From contig JBFWIW010000023.1 of the NCBI GenBank assembly GCA_050253535.1, forward strand, positions 1-39,323: DNA of 39,323 bases, given 5' to 3'. Made by a program: the position numbers and the translations under genes. The first letter of the stretch is position 1. Each line of letters begins with the position of its first letter. The DNA is from JBFWIW01 sp050253535. Its GTDB lineage: Bacteria > Bacillota > Clostridia > Oscillospirales > Oscillospiraceae. Below, in pieces: positions 32,784 to 39,323 of the stretch. Below the pieces are notes generated by a model that worked only from the letters and a program-made list of their open reading frames with translations, ran no database searches and was not told the origin of the DNA.

Positions 32784-32947
32784 AATAAGCAACGTATAGA
32801 ACCGTAACGAAATGTACTGCACCTTTTAAGTGATCTGCACCATCAAAGCAAGACAGTATAATATACGTAATCTCTGGGTGCGTGGTTTGGTGCCCGAGGA
32901 CGGTTCTTTTTCCTTAAATCTATTCGTTAGCTAATTTCCGGATTATA
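32784..32947. other. Mobile-element debris
   Basis: Noncoding. It holds a direct repeat of CTGCACC (TACTGCACCTTTTAAG and GATCTGCACCATC) and a GGGTGC/GTGCCC hairpin next to GAGGACGGTTCTTTTT, a phrase I associate with ends of insertion sequences in Bacillota. It abuts the transposase remnant. Identity is uncertain. Confidence 0.35.
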
Positions 32948-33169
32948 TTGGCTGATATTCCTATTACCCGCGAAATCAAGACTATTCTGTGCCAGGTGGC
33001 CCGGGCTGCCATTCGGACAAGAGCCTCCCGCTTTCACGCCTGGTTCAGGTCCCATCAGGGCAGGTTTGGACGGAAGAAGGCTATTATCGCCGTCGCAAGA
33101 AAGATTCTGAAATTAATCTACCGTCTGCTTGAGACCGGCACACCGTATAATCCGAAGATTTACACTTGA
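32948..33169 (+). pseudogene. C-terminal remnant of an IS110-family-like transposase
   Basis: Encodes about 73 residues that resemble the last part of the Transposase_20 domain of IS110-family enzymes: a helical VARAAIRTRASRFHAWFRS followed by GRKKAIIAVARKILKLIYRLLETGTPY. The N-terminal DEDD catalytic domain is absent and upstream sequence is full of stops, so this is a fossil, not a working element. It marks past insertion activity in the 30.6-35.5 kb region. Confidence 0.65.
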
Positions 33170-33192
33170 CCTGACATTTATGTATCTGTTTT

Positions 33193-33222
33193 CAGCCGCC
33201 TTTACGACGGCTTGGTTTTTTT
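33193..33222 (+). terminator. Terminator-like hairpin after the transposase remnant
   Basis: AGCCGCC pairs with GACGGCT with one mismatch, followed by TGGTTTTTTT. Confidence 0.55.
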
Positions 33223-33598
33223 GCGCTTTCCTCCGCTCTGCTCCTAACGCGGGTTCATGCTAACAGTCCCCGAAATAACTATAGAACAATTACAGAAACT
33301 TCTAATGTTCCTATAGAAATACCCGATGTAATTATTGAACTAAAAAATAACCGCCCATTTTATTGACACTGCTCATTATGCTGATCTTTAGCAAAGCAAA
33401 AGTACTGCTTAAATGATATGCTTCTGCCATGTCGAGTGCGTATTAAGGCGTCGGCTAATCATTTCAGTTCCATTTTTATCGTCCCGCTTCGGGAAAATCA
33501 TTTCAAGTTCTGAAAATAAGTATTACAAGGCCAAAAAGAAAACATTTAGTCTCTTTGGCAGATCACAGTAAAATTAAAAAATCTTAAGGGAGTCGATA
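33223..33598. other. Intergenic region before the GGDEF gene
   Basis: About 375 bp, A+T-rich. It contains an inverted repeat CTATAGAACA...TGTTCCTATAG (about 33279-33316) and a TTGACA (33363-33368) without a good -10. No coding sequence is supported. It may be remains of earlier insertions. Confidence 0.35.
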
Positions 33599-35053
33599 AT
33601 GAAAAGGCATATGCTGCTGATCAGCAATCTGATCATTATCTTATTTATTATAACCGGATTTACCGGAATAGTATATAGGGATACAAAGGCATACCAAAAC
33701 CTGGCGGAAAAACATTTGGAGAACATACTAAGTCTTGCGGATATAGACATCTCAAAGCACATAGAAAACTCCATGACCAAGCCGGTAATGGTCTCCAAGA
33801 CAATGGCAAACGATGAATTTCTGAAAGCATGGTTTTCACAGGAGTCAAAAAACGACGGAGAAGATACATACCTGGGACAGCTGTACAGCTATTTAAAGGC
33901 CTATCAGCTGAAATACGACTATACAACAGTGTTTTGCGTCTCGGAGCAGACTGGTAATTATTATTATCAGGACGGCTTGAACAAGATGATTTCAAAAAGT
34001 GACGATCATGATATCTGGTATTATAATTTTACTGAATCCGGCCATGAGTACGATCTGGAGATTGACACTAATGAGGCAAATAACAATAACATTACCGTAT
34101 TCGTTAACTTCCGCGTGGAGGACAACGATGGCAAACTCCTGGGCGTGATCGGAGTAGGACTCCAGGTCTCATCCATAGAGGCTACGATTCGCTCCTATGA
34201 GGAAGACTACGACCTGTCGGTTTATATAATCAATGTTGGCGGTTCCGAGAACTCTTTCACCGGCGACACCGATATTTTCGTGAGTGAAGACGAGTTGGCT
34301 GAGCGCACTGGAATCGAAGAAATGATTGAGATGAACGAATCCGATGAACCCGAAATGCAGTGGTTTACCTCTGACGGCGAGAGGAAATGCCTGATAACGA
34401 AGTATGACGCTACCCTCGGCTGGTACTTGGTGTTGGAGAAAGACACCAACTCGATCAGTAGCACGTTCCAAGAGAGAATAAAGAGTAATGTGATTTTCAT
34501 GCTTCTTTCACTTGTGGCCTGCATTACGGTTACAACAACTGTTTTTCTCCATTACAATCAACGTATGATAGCAATAGAGAATACGGACGAGTTGACGGGA
34601 CTGTGGAACAGAAAGCTGTTCCTTAAAAAGTATCTGACATTCGCCCGGAAGCACCACGAACAAAAAAAGACGCTTTTCATGTTCGACATTGACCATTTTA
34701 AAGACATTAACGATACATATGGACACATGTTCGGTAATGTGGTCCTTGCGAAGGTCGGGGAAAATCTGCGGAGAGCAATAAATGGATATGGAGTGGCATC
34801 CCGATGGGGCGGGGACGAATTTTTCGGTATATTGGCAGTCGAACCCGAGGAGGCCGAGCGCATTCTCAGCCAGTTTATGGACTCTCTGAAAAACGGGGAA
34901 AAAGATGACCGTTACCATGTAACGATTAGCGCAGGAATTGCAGAGATTAACGGAAAACTCAGTATAGAACAGATGGCGAAAAAAATTGATGAGGCAATGT
35001 ACTGCTCCAAGAAAGGTGGCCGTAACCGGATCACGGTCTGCAAAAAGGAGTGA
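33599..35053 (+). CDS. Membrane diguanylate cyclase with extracellular sensor domain
   Basis: 484 residues. Two transmembrane segments (about 6-26 and 297-320) flank an extracellular region of about 270 residues with dCache-type features (VFCVSEQTGNYYYQDG, LLGVIGVGLQVSSI, GWYLVLEKD). The cytoplasmic GGDEF domain has an intact catalytic loop RWGGDEFF (residues 402-409), preceded by the DELTGLWNRK and FDIDHFKDINDTYGH motifs. It should make cyclic di-GMP in response to an outside ligand. The inhibitory RxxD site five residues ahead of GGDEF is replaced (N-G-Y-G), so product inhibition is probably absent. The gene starts behind TAAGGGAG and stands alone among mobile debris. Confidence 0.88.
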   Translation: MKRHMLLISNLIIILFIITGFTGIVYRDTKAYQNLAEKHLENILSLADIDISKHIENSMTKPVMVSKTMANDEFLKAWFSQESKNDGEDTYLGQLYSYLKAYQLKYDYTTVFCVSEQTGNYYYQDGLNKMISKSDDHDIWYYNFTESGHEYDLEIDTNEANNNNITVFVNFRVEDNDGKLLGVIGVGLQVSSIEATIRSYEEDYDLSVYIINVGGSENSFTGDTDIFVSEDELAERTGIEEMIEMNESDEPEMQWFTSDGERKCLITKYDATLGWYLVLEKDTNSISSTFQERIKSNVIFMLLSLVACITVTTTVFLHYNQRMIAIENTDELTGLWNRKLFLKKYLTFARKHHEQKKTLFMFDIDHFKDINDTYGHMFGNVVLAKVGENLRRAINGYGVASRWGGDEFFGILAVEPEEAERILSQFMDSLKNGEKDDRYHVTISAGIAEINGKLSIEQMAKKIDEAMYCSKKGGRNRITVCKKE

Positions 35054-35105
35054 GTGTTTTGGAAGACTATCACCGCCGCTTTGCATGACAGTCGGCATTC
35101 TTGAA

Positions 35106-35146
35106 AATATGACTCCAACCGGATAATTTTCGGTCGAAGTCATATT
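35106..35146. repeat. Hairpin downstream of the GGDEF gene
   Basis: AATATGACT (35106-35114) and AGTCATATT (35138-35146) are perfect 9-bp inverted repeats, with further pairing inside (ACCG/CGGT). It lies 53 bp past the stop. It may act as a terminator without a long T-run, or be the end of a lost element. Confidence 0.5.
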
Positions 35147-35194
35147 CCACGGCTTATACGAGAGCGTAATCGGCAATACCATAACGATGATTGA

Positions 35195-35383
35195 GTGCAT
35201 CACGTAAACGTAACCACATCAGACGATAACGGCGGTACGGTATTTGAGCGCACCAGCGCACTCAAATACATTGTGGGTGCGGACAGGCCGGATTAAGCGC
35301 CGACAAATACGTATCAGGGCGCGAAAGGCTTGACGGTAGACGGTGCTGTCGGAGCTGAGACTCGGGCGGCGCTGCTCGGTTAA
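35195..35383 (+). pseudogene. Remnant of a peptidoglycan-binding (endolysin-like) protein
   Basis: One frame reads VHHVNVTTSDDNGGTVFERT...YIVGADRPD, then TAA (35294-35296), then continues as APTNTYQGAKGLTVDGAVGAETRAALLG to a natural stop. The last part, GLTVDGAVGAETRAALL, is the end of a PG_binding_1 domain. The upstream part is cut by another stop, and there is no start or ribosome site. It looks like the decayed 3' end of a phage- or spore-type cell-wall hydrolase. The exact parent family is uncertain. The rest of 35054-35460 is noncoding. Confidence 0.55.
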
Positions 35384-35466
35384 CCGCCAAAAAAATTGTG
35401 ACCGTGATGTATACCTGCGCGGGCTGCATCCTGTACCGCTTCGCTAAGGCGTTGCGGTCAATATCT

Positions 35467-35507
35467 AAAAAAGCCGGAGGGTATTAATAATCCTCTCCGG
35501 CTCTTTT
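35467..35507 (-). terminator. Terminator after the tRNA-Thr/tRNA-Tyr transcript
   Basis: On the minus strand GAGCCGGAG...CTCCGGCT is followed by TTTTTT. It also has TCTTTT on the plus side, so it may insulate both directions. Confidence 0.8.
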
Positions 35508-35633
35508 GCAGCTTGTTTCCGTTAGTAATTTCGTTAACGAGCTCAATTGTTGCTTCATTTCGATTTATAAATATATATAAAATAATAACGGCAAAAATCC
35601 AGATTTTCTCAATGATTTCTGTCGTTATTATTT

Positions 35634-35718
35634 TGGTGGAGGAGGGTGGATTCGAACCACCGAAGTCACTGACAACAGATTTACAGTCTGCCCCCTTTGG
35701 CCACTCGGGAACTCCTCC
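35634..35718 (-). tRNA. tRNA-Tyr (GTA)
   Basis: 85 nt including an encoded CCA. Acceptor GGAGGAG/CTCCTCC, anticodon stem-loop with GTA in CAGACTGTAAATCTG, a long type II variable arm, and the T-loop GGTTCGAATCC. Second gene of a two-tRNA transcript, 50 bp after tRNA-Thr. Confidence 0.95.
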
Positions 35719-35768
35719 GTATTTAGTTCTGTGTGCGGAATATCGGCTGCCTGCCAGTCCACAAAAAA

Positions 35769-35844
35769 TGGAGCTGGTGGACGGATTCGAACCCCCGACC
35801 TGCTGATTACAAATCAGCTGCTCTACCGGCTGAGCTACACCAGC
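35769..35844 (-). tRNA. tRNA-Thr (TGT)
   Basis: 76 nt including an encoded CCA. Acceptor GCTGGTG/CACCAGC, D-arm TAGCTCAGCCGGTAGAGCA, anticodon loop TTTGTAA with TGT, and T-loop GGTTCGAATCC. First gene of the tRNA transcript. Confidence 0.95.
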
Positions 35845-35869
35845 ACGTCCCGCGACATCAGCGAACCTT

Positions 35870-35898
35870 ATAATAACAAAATGACCGCGCTTTGTCAA
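35870..35898 (-). promoter_or_regulatory. Promoter of the tRNA operon
   Basis: Minus strand TTGACA (35898-35893), 17-nt spacer, TATTAT (35875-35870), placing the start site about 20 nt before tRNA-Thr. Confidence 0.82.
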
Positions 35899-36035
35899 TA
35901 ACATTTTTCTTTATGTCAGGCATCTGATACACAAAATCTTTTACAAAACAGGGTACAGTTCTCAGTCCCTCCTAATGTTCGTATTGGTTCTTATCGGACA
36001 GAGACAACTTATAAGCCGATGGCCGAGGCTTTTCA

Positions 36036-36064
36036 TTGTAATAGCACAAACTCTGTGTTACAAT
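36036..36064 (+). promoter_or_regulatory. Promoter of the IlvD/Edd-family gene with dyad in the spacer
   Basis: TTGTAA (36036-36041), 17-nt spacer, TACAAT (36059-36064). The spacer contains CACA-aactc-TGTG, a short dyad that could bind a repressor. Confidence 0.55.
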
Positions 36065-36098
36065 TGGTAGCGTATTTTGATTTTTTGGAGGGAACAAA

Positions 36099-37787
36099 AT
36101 GTCAATTAAAAAAATAGACCCCGAAAAGGGTATGGGCGTACACATGGGTAAGTGGATGATGCTCCCGCTCATGGGCTGGGACATCGACGACCTAACCGAC
36201 CGACCGGTCATCGCCATAGCCAACACTTTTAACGAGATTTGCCCGGGACATATGAACCTGCGCCAGGTATGCGACGCCGTAAAGCACGGCATCTGCCAGG
36301 CCGGCGGTGTACCCGTCGAATTCGGAACCATCGGCGTGTGCGACGCGACACAGTCAGGTTATGTTCTGCCCACGCGTGACGTCATTTGCGACAGCATCGA
36401 GCTCATGGTCAAGAATCACCAGTTCGACGGGCTCATCATGCTGGGCTCCTGCGACAAGATTGTTCCCGGAATGATGATGGCTGCAGCGCGCTGCGACATC
36501 CCCGCAATGATCGTAACCGGCGGTCCTATGCTGGGCGGCCCCCCGTTCAACGGCCGTCCCAAATCCGAACAGACTGCCGTTATTGAGGCAGAGGGCATGT
36601 ATCAGGCCGGCAAACTCTCCCTTGAGGAAGTCTTTAATCTTGCCAATACCGTTCTGCCGACCTTCGGCTCCTGCGCGTATTACGGAACTGCCAATACCAT
36701 GAGCTGCGTATCTGAGGCCATCGGTCTCCAAATGCCGGGCGGCGGCGCAATACCGGCCGTCTTCTGTGAAAGGCTTCGCCACGCCAAGGCCTCCGGCGTT
36801 AAAATCGTTGAACTCGTAAAACGCGGAATAAAGGCTACCGATATTCTCAATATGAAGTCCCTGCAGAACGCCATCTCCTACTTGATGGCAACAGGAGGCA
36901 GCACCAACGGTGTTCTTCATCTTGCGGCGCTCGGGAACGAGTTGGGTTATGATCCCGACGTAATTATGAAGGAATTTGAGCGCCTCTCAGATGAGGTTCC
37001 TCAGATATCCCGTGTATTCCCAGCCGGCACCAACGACTATGTCATGGAGGACTTCTATTACTCCGGCGGTGTTCCTCGCGTCATGGAAAACCTAAAGGAC
37101 AAACTGAACATTGATGCCATGACCGTTACCGGTGAGACCGTGGGTGAAAATATCAAGAGCTATGTATACGATTATCCCACCTGCAACGACGAGATTATAA
37201 GGCCACTCGACCGCCCGTTCGGCGAAGGCGGCCTTGCTATACTGCGCGGAAATCTGGCGCCCGATACCGCCGTCTGCAAGCCCGCCGGCATCCCCGAGTG
37301 TATGAAGGACTTTACCGGCCGTGCCGTCTGCTTTGACAGCGAAGAAGAGGCCTCTGCCGCAGTTAACGCGCTTAAAATAAAGGCCGGCGACGTCGTCGTC
37401 CTCCGCTACGGCGGACCCAAGGGTGAACCTGGCATGAGGGAAATGTGCTTTATAATGAAGCATATGATTGGGCAGGGCCTCGGCGAAAGCGTTGCGCTCG
37501 TAACCGACGGCCGCTTCTCCGGTACAAATAACGGATGTTTTGTCGGCCACATTTCTCCCGAGGCTGCTTCAGGCGGTCCCATAGCACTTGTAAAGGACGG
37601 TGATCTCATAACCCTCAATACATACAAGAAAGAGCTTACGCTTCATGTCTCCGACGAGGAGCTCGCGCGGCGCCGTGCCGAGTGGCACTACACCCCTAAG
37701 AAGGTCACGGGTTACATGGCCAGATACCGTGCCCTGGCATCCAGCGCTAACCGCGGCGGCATTTTGGTCGCTCCGGAAGAAAAATAA
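36099..37787 (+). CDS. IlvD/Edd-family dehydratase, divergent
   Basis: 562 residues, the length of the family, behind TTGGAGGG. These iron-sulfur enzymes dehydrate dihydroxyacids (IlvD) or sugar acids. The cluster and Mg ligands seem present: Cys in TIGVCDA, CDKIVPGM with the carbamylatable Lys, and GSCAYYGTANTMSC; LVTDGRFSGTNNG and GHISPEAASGGPIAL mark the C-terminal domain. The usual DGIAMGHxGM loop after the first cysteine is missing: CDATQSGYVLPTRD goes straight to the next helix. No ilvB, ilvC or other branched-chain gene lies nearby. It may be a sugar-acid dehydratase or an unusual IlvD; I cannot choose from sequence alone. Confidence 0.75.
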   Translation: MSIKKIDPEKGMGVHMGKWMMLPLMGWDIDDLTDRPVIAIANTFNEICPGHMNLRQVCDAVKHGICQAGGVPVEFGTIGVCDATQSGYVLPTRDVICDSIELMVKNHQFDGLIMLGSCDKIVPGMMMAAARCDIPAMIVTGGPMLGGPPFNGRPKSEQTAVIEAEGMYQAGKLSLEEVFNLANTVLPTFGSCAYYGTANTMSCVSEAIGLQMPGGGAIPAVFCERLRHAKASGVKIVELVKRGIKATDILNMKSLQNAISYLMATGGSTNGVLHLAALGNELGYDPDVIMKEFERLSDEVPQISRVFPAGTNDYVMEDFYYSGGVPRVMENLKDKLNIDAMTVTGETVGENIKSYVYDYPTCNDEIIRPLDRPFGEGGLAILRGNLAPDTAVCKPAGIPECMKDFTGRAVCFDSEEEASAAVNALKIKAGDVVVLRYGGPKGEPGMREMCFIMKHMIGQGLGESVALVTDGRFSGTNNGCFVGHISPEAASGGPIALVKDGDLITLNTYKKELTLHVSDEELARRRAEWHYTPKKVTGYMARYRALASSANRGGILVAPEEK

Positions 37788-37789
37788 GT

Positions 37790-37836
37790 TTTTTATAGCC
37801 GTCCTCTCCTGCTTCAAGAGAGGACGGCTATTTTTA
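37790..37836 (+). terminator. Bidirectional terminator between the dehydratase and uppP
   Basis: TAGCCGTCCTCTC pairs with GAGAGGACGGCTA around a 9-nt loop, with TTTTTAT on one side and AAAAA-type runs on the other. Confidence 0.9.
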
Positions 37837-37862
37837 TAAGTATATTCCCCGGGCAATACTAT

Positions 37863-38693
37863 CTACATTTTAATGATAAAATACGCAAAAACCAATGCGC
37901 CCAGAATTATACGGTACACTCCGAACGCTGAGAATGTATGCCGCTTAACATAGGCCATAAGGCAGCGGATTACCAACACCGACACAATAAACGCCGAAAC
38001 GCAGCCTGCCGCCAGAATTGCCCACTCCATCCCGGTAACGCCGACCCCCGTGTAAATGAATTTCGCTGTCTTTAATAAGCTCGCGCCCGCCATAGTTGGA
38101 ATAGCAAGGAAAAACGAAAACTCCGCCGCAGAAGTGCGGGAAACGCCCAAGAGGATCGCTCCCAAAATCGTGGAACCGGAACGCGATGTACCCGGGATGA
38201 GTGCAAGGCACTGGAATAGCCCTATAAGCAACGCCGTTTTAAGACCAATGTCGGAAGTGTTTTCTTTTGATAGTTCCGTTTTCGCGCGTCCTCTCTCGAT
38301 TACTATGAAAAGGACTCCGTAAAATATAAGCGCTGCCGCAACCGTTATGTAATTATACAGATGCGCGTTCATCCAGTCGTCGAGAAATAAGCCCAAGACC
38401 GCGGAGGGAATTACCGCGAGCACCACCTTACCCCAGAGCGCCCATATGCGTTTTTTCTGCTCTGTGTGTTTTTTACTGCCGAAGGGCCAGAGCTTTGCCC
38501 AGAACAGCACTATGACCGCCAGAATCGCGCCGAGCTGAATAACTACCAGAAACATCTCCCAGAACTCGTCACTCACATAAAGCCGCAAGAACTCGTTAAG
38601 TAAAATCATGTGACCCGTGGAACTTATGGGGAGCCATTCGGTAATGCCCTCTATTATACCAAAAATTATTGCCTTTAATATTTCAAATGCCAT
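37863..38693 (-). CDS. uppP: Undecaprenyl-diphosphatase
   Basis: 276 residues, polytopic membrane protein of the BacA/UppP family that dephosphorylates undecaprenyl pyrophosphate to renew the cell-wall lipid carrier and gives bacitracin resistance. Both catalytic motifs are present: EGITEWLPISSTGHMIL (about residues 15-31) and PGTSRSGSTILGA (about 166-178). The start follows GGGAGGAAAATAC. It stands alone on the minus strand between terminators. With the DUF368 protein it covers two steps of undecaprenyl phosphate recycling. Confidence 0.94.
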   Translation of the reverse strand: MAFEILKAIIFGIIEGITEWLPISSTGHMILLNEFLRLYVSDEFWEMFLVVIQLGAILAVIVLFWAKLWPFGSKKHTEQKKRIWALWGKVVLAVIPSAVLGLFLDDWMNAHLYNYITVAAALIFYGVLFIVIERGRAKTELSKENTSDIGLKTALLIGLFQCLALIPGTSRSGSTILGAILLGVSRTSAAEFSFFLAIPTMAGASLLKTAKFIYTGVGVTGMEWAILAAGCVSAFIVSVLVIRCLMAYVKRHTFSAFGVYRIILGALVFAYFIIKM

Positions 38694-38818
38694 GTATTTT
38701 CCTCCCAGCTATGAGTACGGAAACGCCTTATGTCGGCTGAAGGATATTGTATTGCTGCCCTTCCATGGTAGTATAAGGCCATAAGCCCATGAAAACAAGC
38801 AAAAAAAGAGGACATACT

Positions 38819-38902
38819 GTGAAAATTGAAGCGGTTGATATCTATCATATTAACCCCCCCCTGAAAAATTCCTATGTCACGGCGTATAGCTCTATGCGAT
38901 AG
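38819..38902 (+). pseudogene. Truncated N-terminus of an enolase-superfamily enzyme
   Basis: A GTG behind AGAGGACATACT opens a 27-codon frame, VKIEAVDIYHINPPLKNSYVTAYSSMR, ended by TAG. It matches the first strand and lid region of mandelate racemase/MLE-type enzymes (MKIE-x-V-x-IY...PLK...TAYG), such as o-succinylbenzoate synthase or dipeptide epimerase. No further piece of the enzyme follows, so the gene has been cut by a deletion that left its translation start intact. The rest of 38903-39002 is noncoding. Confidence 0.6.
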
Positions 38903-39002
38903 CTATTCAATAATAGCCTGCATGTTTTCGGGAGGAAGCGTCATACTTTCCACATTAACACTGTGGTTGGACCATAGTGTCCGCACATTATGAGTTTAGA
39001 AC

Positions 39003-39039
39003 AAAAAAGAAGTCCGCTGTTAGAGAGGGCTTCTTTTTG
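39003..39039. terminator. Terminator-like hairpin before the last gene
   Basis: AAAAAGAAG...CTTCTTTTT stem with inner TCC/GGG pairing, flanked by A and T runs, so it works on either strand. It lies 14 bp past the stop of the minus-strand gene at the right edge. Confidence 0.65.
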
Positions 39040-39053
39040 CATGCAGTTAAACA

Positions 39054-39323
39054 TTAAAGCTTCTCGTTCATATACAAAATACTCAGGTTCAGCCAGTAAC
39101 TTATGATGTCGTCATTGGGATTAATGTTGATTTCAATATTGTTAAAGACCAGCAGGACTTCAATTTCCTGAGTTTCAAGCCGGAGGCACATATCATCGAA
39201 GGTCTCCGATGAAACCTTCTCCTGCCCCGGCGGAAACTTCGCCGCGATCTGATCGATAAAGCCGTTCAGGTCCTGCTCAAGTATAACGCTGTCGCCAAGT
39301 GTAATTTTGAGAGACGGGATTCC
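39054..39323 (-). CDS. C-terminal part of an unrecognised protein
   Basis: The last 89 codons of a gene entering from the right edge. The translation (GIPSLKITLGDSVILEQDL... to ...SILYMNEKL) is soluble in character with many acidic residues and an LLVFNNIEININPNDD stretch that suggests beta strands. I recognise no motif and no family. Stop is TAA, with a terminator-like hairpin beyond it. The missing N-terminus prevents a better call. Confidence 0.7.
   Translation of the reverse strand, partial: GIPSLKITLGDSVILEQDLNGFIDQIAAKFPPGQEKVSSETFDDMCLRLETQEIEVLLVFNNIEININPNDDIISYWLNLSILYMNEKL

Noticed and set aside
1..39323. CRISPR array, toxin-antitoxin or restriction system
   Set aside because: I looked for spaced direct repeats and for such families and saw none; the only tandem repeat is the coding 30-bp repeat of the VanW-type gene.

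Overview
The window looks like a piece of a draft genome from an anaerobic member of the Bacillota, probably Clostridia (Oscillospiraceae-like). The pointers are strong GGAGG-type ribosome sites with some TTG/GTG starts, a walJ-rlmH pair, a VanW/G5 surface protein, a TM1266-type hydrogenase-associated regulator, a Clostridium kluyveri-type 4-hydroxybutyrate dehydrogenase and tRNA genes that encode CCA. Taxonomy is inferred from gene content only. Two 100-N scaffold gaps (17098-17197 and 20507-20606) show it is a scaffold. The second gap sits in a 30-bp tandem repeat and breaks the reading frame artificially.

Layout. 0-5.9 kb: a partial TM1266-like regulator behind a promoter, long leader and terminator that look like a riboswitch/attenuator; two divergent dihydroxyacetone-kinase-like pairs (dhaL1/dhaK1 on minus, dhaK2/dhaL2 on plus); and a minus operon of MIF-type tautomerase, 4-hydroxybutyrate dehydrogenase and DUF1653. 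6.1-7.6 kb: phosphatidylserine synthase and a DUF368 (PopT-type) membrane protein. 7.7-15.7 kb: a catabolic cluster of FGGY sugar kinase (with an in-frame stop), DeoC aldolase, D-2-hydroxyacid dehydrogenase, DmpG/HMGL-like aldolase, RpiR regulator and two tandem AHL-lactonase-like metallo-hydrolases, facing a convergent DeoR regulator. A 148-bp MITE-like element lies between kinase and aldolase. 15.9-20.7 kb: lipoate ligase, scaffold gap, HemW and the VanW/G5 protein. 20.9-23.5 kb: a third dhaL/dhaK pair in an operon with a divergent triosephosphate isomerase homologue. 23.8-30.4 kb: housekeeping genes murA, walJ, rlmH, a DUF2007-like protein, phosphoglucomutase, a PflX-like radical SAM protein and pyridoxal kinase. 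30.6-35.5 kb: an accessory patch with a secreted GLUG-repeat protein that has no canonical start codon, an IS110-type transposase remnant, a GGDEF protein and an endolysin-like remnant, ending at tRNA-Tyr and tRNA-Thr. 36.1-39.3 kb: a divergent IlvD/Edd-family dehydratase, UppP, a truncated enolase-superfamily remnant and a partial unknown protein.

How the genes may work together. Much of the window handles small carbon fragments. Three separate dhaK/dhaL modules occur with no dhaM phosphodonor, and two of them have altered substrate-pocket motifs, so they may act on different ketoses (dihydroxyacetone, or tetruloses such as erythrulose). The TIM homologue beside the third pair fits a ketotetrose-phosphate isomerase. 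The 7.7-15.7 kb cluster combines lactone opening, 2-hydroxyacid oxidation, two aldolases and a sugar kinase under RpiR/DeoR-type control. I do not recognise that combination as a described pathway, and it is the best candidate for an undescribed system here.
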